DNA of 51,062 nucleotides from Methanolobus sp. (GTDB lineage: Archaea; Halobacteriota; Methanosarcinia; Methanosarcinales; Methanosarcinaceae). The position numbers and the translations under genes are program-made. Position 1 is the stretch's first letter. Each line of letters begins with the position of its first letter. This document shows, in pieces, positions 1 through 6,285 of this stretch. The notes under the pieces were generated by a model. That model saw only the letters and a program-made list of their open reading frames with translations, was not told the DNA's origin and made no database searches. Location: contig JARVGJ010000015.1 of NCBI GenBank assembly GCA_029762595.1, positions 5,209-56,270 on the forward strand. The letters are read 5' to 3'.

Positions 1-330
1 AAGTGCAATTGGAGCATTGTTTGAATCTGTAACGTTAATGGACTTGAACTGTTTACCTGGTTCAATATCAGAGATAGTGAGGTTTACAGGATCGTTCTCT
101 TGTGCTGTAGTCTTATCAGTAGTTATATTTGCACTACCGCCTACAACATCTGAAATATTGATGTTATAGAAATAATTGTTTTCAGAGGATAGAGACACTG
201 GAGAATCTACCGGTGACGCACTTGCAATGATCATAGGATTTAATGCCGAAAGAATTATGGAGATCGACAAGAATATCCTTATATAGTTCAATATTCCGTT
301 TTGTGTACTGTTTTTCATTAAAGGATGCAT
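1..330 (-). CDS. Secreted surface protein, N-terminal part (truncated by window edge)
   Basis: Reading the minus strand from an ATG at 330 gives an open frame of 110 codons that runs off the window. The first ~35 residues are a signal peptide: basic MHPLMKN start, a hydrophobic stretch rich in Ile/Leu/Ser, and a small-residue ASASP region suitable for cleavage. Residues ~60-110 (GGSANITTDKTTAQENDP and onward, ending in SINVTDSNNAP) resemble the beta-sandwich repeats of archaeal and bacterial surface proteins, in which a GG-x-V-x-x-DKTTA element starts each unit. The start at 330 has GGGTGAG 3-9 nt upstream; an in-frame ATG at 318 is possible. The role is probably cell-surface adhesion or S-layer association, but only the N terminus is visible. 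Confidence is high for an exported protein and low for function. Confidence 0.75.
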   Translation of the reverse strand, partial: MHPLMKNSTQNGILNYIRIFLSISIILSALNPMIIASASPVDSPVSLSSENNYFYNINISDVVGGSANITTDKTTAQENDPVNLTISDIEPGKQFKSINVTDSNNAPIAL

Positions 331-384
331 ACTCTCACCCTTGACAATAACATATGATCCGAGTCCGATGATATTTGCCAATAA

Positions 385-480
385 TTAAGGTTGGAGGTTG
401 CATACAACCACGAATACAACTCCGCTATTTGCTTTGCGGACATCTAGTGCTTTCACTGATGCCCCCACATTACTCCACAT
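385..480 (-). CDS. Possible 31-residue leaderless small ORF upstream of the surface protein
   Basis: An ATG at 480 opens a 31-codon frame (MWSNVGASVKALDVRKANSG at the start, VCNLQP at the end) closed by TAA at 385. The composition looks protein-like, with a hydrophobic FVVV segment. No ribosome binding site is present, but the TATA box at 499-510 is centred about 25 bp upstream of this ATG, which suits a leaderless transcript. It could be a small protein, a leader peptide for the surface protein gene, or a gene remnant. The region also contains GC-rich short inverted repeats, so structured leader RNA is an alternative explanation. Confidence 0.25.
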   Translation of the reverse strand: MWSNVGASVKALDVRKANSGVVFVVVCNLQP

Positions 481-498
481 TTTATCAATAGAGCATGA

Positions 499-510
499 TA
501 TATTATAAAA
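499..510 (-). promoter_or_regulatory. TATA box for the surface protein transcript
   Basis: The minus strand reads TTTTATAATATA here, inside a very AT-rich stretch. Transcription would start near 475-480, giving a leader of about 145 nt before the surface protein start at 330. Of the 404-bp gap 331-734, the rest holds AT-rich sequence and the two elements annotated next. Confidence 0.45.
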
Positions 511-640
511 GTTTTCAATTTAGCAATTTTTATAAATTATCGTGTATTAATATATTGATGAATAATATAGAAAAATACTCTCAAAAAGTAATCTAAAAAG
601 AAATTATCAACTATAATCGATCAATGTTTGCAATTTTGGA

Positions 641-666
641 ACTCCAGGTGAATACTCCAGGTGAAT
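641..666 (+). repeat. Perfect 13-bp tandem repeat in front of the CLC gene promoter
   Basis: ACTCCAGGTGAAT occurs twice head to tail (641-653 and 654-666). It ends about 12 bp before an AT-rich TATA-like element (AAATATATCTATA, 678-690). Its place just upstream of the TATA box is where archaeal activators or TFB-recruiting factors bind, so it is a candidate operator. Confidence 0.5.
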
Positions 667-677
667 ATTTATTCAAA

Positions 678-690
678 AAATATATCTATA
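678..690 (+). promoter_or_regulatory. TATA box for the CLC transporter gene
   Basis: AAATATATCTATA, about 50 bp upstream of the coding start. Transcription would begin near 705-712, leaving a short 5' leader. Confidence 0.4.
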
Positions 691-734
691 ACATACAAGT
701 TACATCTGCCATCCAGTAACAGAGATGAAACTTC

Positions 735-2510
735 TTGGATATAAAAAGAGCTTTCGAAAGATTTACTTTTAAAAGATTAAAGCAAGATCTTTTCCAGTGG
801 TTACAGACAGAATCACTGATATCCAATTCATTAGCTGTTATAGTAGGTGTTTTTACAGGCCTTGTCATAGCTTTCTATGGTACCTTGCTGGAACTGAGCC
901 ATAAGTTGTTCTTTGGAACGAATACAGAAGGACCAGGCTATTTTCTCATACTGGTACCTGCACTTGGAGGGTTGATCGTTGGCCTGATAGTCCATTTTCT
1001 AATACGTACACGACGTTATGACATTGAGGAAGTGATCGAGGCCACTGCACTCAAAGGCGGAAAAATGTCACCTCGGAGTGCGTTTCTTGAGGTACTTGCA
1101 TCTGCCGTATCCATAGGGTCCGGTGGGTCAGTAGGGAAGGAAGCACCTGTGGTCCTGGCAGGTTCAGGGGTTGGCTCTTCCCTTGCACAAATATTGAGAA
1201 TTCACGGTAGCAGAGTGAAAATACTTGTTGGATGCGGTGCTTCAGGGGGAATAGCTGCTGCTTATAATGCACCTCTTGCAGGAGTTGTATTTGTGGTAGA
1301 AGTGATCCTTGGTGAGCTAGAAGCAAGGACATTTATCCCTATTGTGATATCTGCGGTCTTTGCAACACTTGTCGCAAGCGTGGTATTCGATGTCAAAACA
1401 ATCGAAGTGGCCTCCTATAGCTTTGTTAACCCTTTTTATGAATCAATCCTGTACCTTGGCCTTGGAATCCTGGCAGGTCTAGCCTCTGTATTACTGATGC
1501 GTACTCTCTATGGAGTCCATGGATTCTTTGATTCACTCAATGTTCATCCAGTTATCAAACCCGCCATTGGGGGTTTATGTGTAGGTATTATAGGGTTTTT
1601 CTATCCACAGGTATTCGGTGTCGGATACGATGTCATCAGTGCTGCCCTTAATAACCAGCTGGTAATGGAGCTAATGCTCATACTGATATTCCTTAAAATC
1701 ATAGCATTCTCCTTTACGATGGGGTCAGGAGGATCAGGAGGATCCATTGTGCCAGCACTCTTTGTAGGAGCAATGCTAGGCGGTGCTTATGGATCTGTTG
1801 TCCATGACATTTTCCCGGGGATGACCGCAGAATCCGGTGCATATGCACTTGTTGGCATGGGTGCTGTATTTGCAGGTACAAGCAGGGCACCCCTGGCATC
1901 CATTCTAATTCTTTTTGAACTTACGCAGGACTATAACATGATACTGCCTATAATGCTTGCATGCGTGGTCAGTAATCTTGTATCCAGTTCCCTGAATTCC
2001 GAATCTATCTTTACCGAAGGATTGCATCGCAGAGGTTTCACCATTAGAAAAGGACGCGAGATAGACATCATGGAATCACTGCTTGTAAGGGATGCTATGA
2101 AGCATAACGTTCAGACAGTTTCAGAGAACAAGAACGTAGGAGCACTTATCTCCCTCATGCAATCCAGCAGGCATGCGGGATTCCCGGTACTTGATCCAAA
2201 CGGAAAACTATCTGGCATAGTTACCCTAAAAGATGTCAGGGACAAAGTGATTCATGACGAGCTTGACATGACGATCAATGAGATATGCAGCAAAGAAGTT
2301 GAAACTGCCTATCCTGACGAGACCTTGAACACTGTACTGAAGCGTCTTGCTGCAAAGGACATCGGCAGGCTACCAGTGGTATCAAGGTCCGAACGCACAA
2401 AACTCCTGGGAATAATAACCCGCAGTGATATAGTAAAGCTATATGATAAGAAAATCCTTGATAAAGTACAGAGACTGCAAAAAGAAAGCACACAATCAGA
2501 ATCTGAATGA
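735..2510 (+). CDS. CLC-family chloride channel/transporter with C-terminal CBS pair
   Basis: This 591-residue membrane protein carries the CLC fold over residues ~30-430 and two CBS domains over ~448-575, which in this family sense adenine nucleotides and regulate gating. Visible signatures are GSGGSVGKEAP (128-138) with the gating glutamate at about E136, NAPLAG (178-183), and GSGGSGGSIVPALFVGAMLGG-type helix N sequence near 329-349. At the position of the internal proton glutamate of E. coli ClC-ec1 the protein has Val (FVVEV, 186-190), and the usual GSGIP serine motif is replaced by RYDIE. It moves chloride or a related anion across the cytoplasmic membrane; channel versus exchanger cannot be decided. 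The start is a TTG with only a weak ribosome binding site, and I see no better in-frame start nearby. Confidence 0.9.
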   Translation: MDIKRAFERFTFKRLKQDLFQWLQTESLISNSLAVIVGVFTGLVIAFYGTLLELSHKLFFGTNTEGPGYFLILVPALGGLIVGLIVHFLIRTRRYDIEEVIEATALKGGKMSPRSAFLEVLASAVSIGSGGSVGKEAPVVLAGSGVGSSLAQILRIHGSRVKILVGCGASGGIAAAYNAPLAGVVFVVEVILGELEARTFIPIVISAVFATLVASVVFDVKTIEVASYSFVNPFYESILYLGLGILAGLASVLLMRTLYGVHGFFDSLNVHPVIKPAIGGLCVGIIGFFYPQVFGVGYDVISAALNNQLVMELMLILIFLKIIAFSFTMGSGGSGGSIVPALFVGAMLGGAYGSVVHDIFPGMTAESGAYALVGMGAVFAGTSRAPLASILILFELTQDYNMILPIMLACVVSNLVSSSLNSESIFTEGLHRRGFTIRKGREIDIMESLLVRDAMKHNVQTVSENKNVGALISLMQSSRHAGFPVLDPNGKLSGIVTLKDVRDKVIHDELDMTINEICSKEVETAYPDETLNTVLKRLAAKDIGRLPVVSRSERTKLLGIITRSDIVKLYDKKILDKVQRLQKESTQSESE

Positions 2511-2611
2511 AAAGCCCGGGATTATGAGACAGTTGACCAGGGACCGTATCGGGTCATATCTTATTTGATTTACCATATCTGATCTTATTTTATCATATAA
2601 ACTAGACCCGG

Positions 2612-3907
2612 CTAATCCGGACTTACGATCCTGGCAAGGAAATAACCCGGTGTTGCATCATATATGAACACACGGCAGGTAACACCCGGTTCTATATCAC
2701 AGCAAGGAATGACAACCGGCTTATATGAGTCCATGCGTGCCATCATACCTTTCTGTTTTGCAGTCTTTGAAAGGTATACATCAACTTCCCTGCCAATCAT
2801 CCCCGTCCTGGATTCAAGTTTGACTGCCTCGCAAACTTCATGCAAATCGTTGGACCTGTTAACGATTATGCGGGAGTCGATCTTGCGAAGTTCCCATGCT
2901 TTGGTCAGTGGCCTTGGGGTAAAGCGGGAGATGTTGACCTTTTCAGGCCTGTACTCTTTGACCCATTCAAGCGTCTTCCTGAAATCATCATCCGTTTCAC
3001 CAGGATAACCTGCAATGATGTCTGTAAACAAGGTCATCTGCGGAAAACGCGCTCTGAACCTTTCAATAATGTAATTGGCCTCTGAAATGGAATGATGCCT
3101 GTTCATGCTCTTCAGAATATCATCAGATGCAGACTGTATGGGAAGATGAAGGAACCTGTATATCTTCTCATTATCAAAGGCAACAAGCAAATCTTCAAGT
3201 ATAGGGGTCACTGAAAAAGGATTCATCATTCCAACCCGTATCTTGAACTGGCCCGGTATCCTGCATATCATCTCAAGAAGCTGCGGAAGTAATACATCCC
3301 TGTCGGTCCCGTACTGGCCGTTGTCCTGGGAAGTGAGCCATACCTCACGGCAACCTTCGTCAACTGCTCTTTTAATGTCATCAACTATCTCATCAGGCGT
3401 GAATGAGCGCAGATGGCCCCTTGCAATTGTCACGATACAATACGCACATGAATAGTTACAGCCTTGTGAAAGCTGGCAGATATGGATATTGGGATTATAG
3501 CGAATTCTTGGAACACTCTGGAAACCTTCCGGATCCGGCAGGAATACCTTGAATTTCTCCTCAGAACTGCCTTTTGAAGGTCCCATTAAAGCAAGTACCT
3601 GACCCAGCCTTGATATGGAATTCACACCCAGTATATGTGCACCGGGATTCTGCTGCATTATATCTTCAAGCTGAACTTCTGGCATGCAGCCCGTGACTAT
3701 TACCCCGGTCCCTTTTTCACCAAGCTCTCTTATTTTATGAAGTATCTTCTGTTCTGTGGTATACTTGACAGTACAGGTATTGATAACGACCACATCGGCA
3801 TTTTCTGCAGGAACAAGCTCATGTCCGCTGTCCCGTACACTTGCCTTCATTATTTCTGCTGATGCCTGATTTGCAGAACAGCCATAAGTTGATATATGTA
3901 CCTTCAT
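2612..3907 (-). CDS. Archaeal MiaB-like tRNA methylthiotransferase (t6A to ms2t6A)
   Basis: A 431-residue radical-SAM methylthiotransferase of the archaeal/eukaryotic Cdkal1 (e-MtaB) branch. It would add a methylthio group to N6-threonylcarbamoyladenosine at position 37 of tRNAs reading ANN codons. Domains in order are the N-terminal UPF0004 region with three cluster cysteines (C10 in STYGCSANQ, C46 in INTCTVK, C79 in VTGCMPE), the radical-SAM core with the CxxxCxxC motif in QGCNYSCAYC, and a C-terminal TRAM domain for tRNA binding ending about ten residues before the stop. Length is normal. It is convergent with the CLC gene. The KEOPS subunit gene cgi121, needed to make the t6A substrate, lies two genes upstream on the same strand, so both steps of one tRNA modification map close together. 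Confidence 0.92.
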   Translation of the reverse strand: MKVHISTYGCSANQASAEIMKASVRDSGHELVPAENADVVVINTCTVKYTTEQKILHKIRELGEKGTGVIVTGCMPEVQLEDIMQQNPGAHILGVNSISRLGQVLALMGPSKGSSEEKFKVFLPDPEGFQSVPRIRYNPNIHICQLSQGCNYSCAYCIVTIARGHLRSFTPDEIVDDIKRAVDEGCREVWLTSQDNGQYGTDRDVLLPQLLEMICRIPGQFKIRVGMMNPFSVTPILEDLLVAFDNEKIYRFLHLPIQSASDDILKSMNRHHSISEANYIIERFRARFPQMTLFTDIIAGYPGETDDDFRKTLEWVKEYRPEKVNISRFTPRPLTKAWELRKIDSRIIVNRSNDLHEVCEAVKLESRTGMIGREVDVYLSKTAKQKGMMARMDSYKPVVIPCCDIEPGVTCRVFIYDATPGYFLARIVSPD

Positions 3908-3923
3908 TTACGGTGCAGCATAC

Positions 3924-5021
3924 TTATATAAATCGAAGGGGCGTTTTTTCCTTGTCGTTTATGTAAATGGTATCTGAGAACTTGACAACACCCGAGCTCC
4001 CCATGGTCAGGCTATGTACCCTGGAATCACCCTCTCCGAAAAGATTAACTCCCCTCAGTAGCGAACCGGGAGTGACACCAGTAGCTGAGAAAATAATGTC
4101 CTTCCCAGGGGCCAGGCGCTCTGTATCAAGCACATCATTGATGTTATCTTCTGTTATGCCCATTTTCTCAAGCCTTGGCATCTTTTCAGCCTTTTCCGTT
4201 GTAATCTCTTCAGGTGAGGCAACGTTTGCCACTGTGGGCAGGACAAGTCTTGCAAGTATCTTGCCTCCAAGTATCTTAATTGCAGCTGCCGTAAGTACTG
4301 CCTCCCCGGACCCACCTGCCCCGAGGACCATATGCACGCCAGATCCGCGGATTGCTGTTGATATACCTGGCATCAGATCACCATCACTAATCAGGTTCAC
4401 CCTGGCACCTGCCTCCCTTATCTCCTTTATTTTTCCCTTGTGTCTGCTCCTGTCAAGAATGACAACAACAAGTTCATCCACCGTCCTGTTGAGGGCCTTT
4501 GCAACTATCTGCAGGTTATGAAGTACAGGTGCATCAAGGTCTATCCTTTGATCTGGGTGTTCTCTCTCATATTTCACCACTTCTGAACCGACCACTATCT
4601 TATCCATATAGATGTCCGGGCCATGGAACAGGCCGCCTCTTTCTGACATGGCCATTACAGATATGGCACCGGGGGTTCCGTTGGCTGCCAGGTTGGTGCC
4701 TTCAAGGGGATCAACTGCAATATCTACCTCAAGGTCCCCGTTTCCAGTACCCACCTCTTCCCCGATGAAAAGCATGGGTGCTTCATCACGTTCCCCTTCA
4801 CCTATCTTAATTATGCCTTTCATGTCAAGGCAATTAAGCATCCTGCGCATGGCTTCCACAGAGACCTGGTCTGCATACTCCTTGTCGCCCCGGCCCATCT
4901 GGTAGGAAGCTGCGATTGCTGCTGCTTCAGTAACATGTAATAATCTGGGCAAAAGAGAGCACTCAATAGGTCCTGCACATTTTATAATATTTTCAGCTGT
5001 TTCGGGGTGAGACATAATCAT
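3924..5021 (-). CDS. glpX: Class II fructose-1,6-bisphosphatase (GlpX type)
   Basis: Hydrolyses fructose-1,6-bisphosphate to fructose-6-phosphate, a late committed step of gluconeogenesis, in the cytoplasm. Family motifs are clear: GEGERDEAPML with the metal-binding acidic residues, AVDPLEGTN (the inositol-phosphatase-like DP(L/I)(E/D)GT motif), and GAGGSGEAVLTAAA. The longer open frame begins at 5138, but the extra N-terminal residues are cysteine-rich and not typical. An ATG at 5021 has AGGAA five bases upstream, and a second ATG follows at 5015; I chose 5021, giving 365 residues. GlpX is mainly bacterial, and many methanogens use the bifunctional aldolase/phosphatase instead. Here it pairs with the class I aldolase at 18.8 kb. 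A mile-long 5' leader is unlikely because TATA-like sequence lies within ~100 bp upstream. Confidence 0.88.
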   Translation of the reverse strand: MIMSHPETAENIIKCAGPIECSLLPRLLHVTEAAAIAASYQMGRGDKEYADQVSVEAMRRMLNCLDMKGIIKIGEGERDEAPMLFIGEEVGTGNGDLEVDIAVDPLEGTNLAANGTPGAISVMAMSERGGLFHGPDIYMDKIVVGSEVVKYEREHPDQRIDLDAPVLHNLQIVAKALNRTVDELVVVILDRSRHKGKIKEIREAGARVNLISDGDLMPGISTAIRGSGVHMVLGAGGSGEAVLTAAAIKILGGKILARLVLPTVANVASPEEITTEKAEKMPRLEKMGITEDNINDVLDTERLAPGKDIIFSATGVTPGSLLRGVNLFGEGDSRVHSLTMGSSGVVKFSDTIYINDKEKTPLRFI

Positions 5022-5163
5022 ACATTTCCTGGATTGTTCCTTGATACTAGAGGATTTAACAGCACATGTATTAATGTTTACTATATTAGATTTTCGCGGG
5101 AAGGCAATGAAGCAGATCATATTGCAATGCAAACACATTAAATGTACTAAAAAATATACAAAC

Positions 5164-5673
5164 CTACTTCAAAACATCAACCAGAGCCACTCTTTCCATA
5201 ACTAGCCAGGGTATCATCTCCTCGCCAGCTATCTGAAGCTCTCTTTTTGTTATCGAAAACTGTTCTGTTAGAGCAATTGTTTTATGTGCACTATATTCTA
5301 TCACTGGTTTCTCTTCAACCATCTGTTTAAGGGCCTGGACAGACAGATCAAGATTCCCGCTTTTTGAAAGTACTACAAAGACCACATTCATCCGGCCTTC
5401 GCGAAGACCCATGGAAAAAGCTTCTCCTATCTGTCTTTTACCCGAAGCGTACCTCATGATCTCTATACCCATATCACGTGCAACACAACAACCGCTCTCT
5501 TTTGCACGCTGTGCCATTTGGACAGCAAAGCGGATGTGGTCCTCACCTGCAACCCTGTCAGCATCCATTGCCTGGATGATGGTGTTGTGAGCGGAGGATA
5601 TTGACCTTACTTCCTGCAGAAACTGTGATATGTTATTGATACAGACCGAGCCGCCTACTAACTTGAATTCCAT
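5164..5673 (-). CDS. cgi121: KEOPS complex subunit Cgi121
   Basis: A 169-residue protein matching the CGI-121 family: MEFKLVGGSV start, a helical DADRVAGEDHIRFAVQMAQRA segment (split over residues ~34-54), the conserved RYASGKRQIGEAF-like core, and a C-terminal IEYS-x-HKTIALTEQFSIT region. In KEOPS, Cgi121 binds Bud32 and recruits tRNA by its 3' CCA end, stimulating t6A synthesis by Kae1. The open frame extends to 5715, but the extra 14 residues (hydrophobic, Cys-rich) are not part of the family, so I start at the ATG at 5673, which lacks an obvious ribosome binding site. It lies 140 bp upstream of glpX on the same strand. Confidence 0.88.
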   Translation of the reverse strand: MEFKLVGGSVCINNISQFLQEVRSISSAHNTIIQAMDADRVAGEDHIRFAVQMAQRAKESGCCVARDMGIEIMRYASGKRQIGEAFSMGLREGRMNVVFVVLSKSGNLDLSVQALKQMVEEKPVIEYSAHKTIALTEQFSITKRELQIAGEEMIPWLVMERVALVDVLK

Positions 5674-5805
5674 GTATGAATTACAGAGACACATAAGAAT
5701 AAGTATAACGGTCAACAGTCCGGGAAATCTTCACAGAATTTTAGCTTATTGTAACGATAATATATATCAACCCATAGAAGCAATGTTATATCGGGAGTAC
5801 AGACT

Positions 5806-5961
5806 TTGAACAAACATAACGATGATATACATACAGGAGAACGTTATCATTGCCATAATTGCGGCTTTATCATGGAAGTCGTAAATCCCTGTCATAGCTG
5901 TGGTGAAGGGGAGGTCAGATGTCCTTTCTGCGGAGAACAGATGATAAGGAAATGGAAATGA
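5806..5961 (+). CDS. 51-residue zinc-ribbon protein
   Basis: A TTG at 5806 opens a 51-codon frame with six cysteines in three CxxC pairs: CHNC, CHSC and CPFC, plus histidines. This is a compact double zinc-ribbon/rubredoxin-like arrangement. GGGAG lies 7-8 nt upstream and a TATA-like TAATATATATC is at about 5757-5767, so the gene has its own promoter and ribosome binding site. The protein is too small for enzymatic function and probably binds zinc as a nucleic-acid or protein partner; the partner is unknown. The Cys pairs are hard to explain by chance in a non-coding stretch. Confidence 0.7.
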   Translation: MNKHNDDIHTGERYHCHNCGFIMEVVNPCHSCGEGEVRCPFCGEQMIRKWK

Positions 5962-6285
5962 AACTTTAAAAAACATACCTGGCTAAAAAAATATCTTTTG
6001 CAGTTAGTGCTTTACAAAGAAACGCAGACAGATGTATCGTTGTTGTTTTTCCGTTTGTTTTATGTAGGTTGTTATTTATTACCACATTAAACAAAAATAA
6101 TCAATTAATCAATCAATGTATCATCTGAAGCTTTCTTGCCGGTAGTCCTATGTGCATATGTACTATGTGCCTTAATAGGAAATGATCGTCTTTCAGGATG
6201 AGTGCAGAAACTTAATATCAGACATGAATGATTTTATTTATTAAACTCTTGCGTTTATTATGCCCCGGTGTGAGAGGTGCCAACA
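5962..6285. other. Intergenic region with the leuS promoter
   Basis: These 324 bp hold no recognisable gene. An AT-rich element, TTTTATTTATTAA (about 6232-6244), lies ~45 bp before the leuS start and is the likely TATA box. I looked for a structured leader or tRNA and saw none. Confidence 0.4.
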
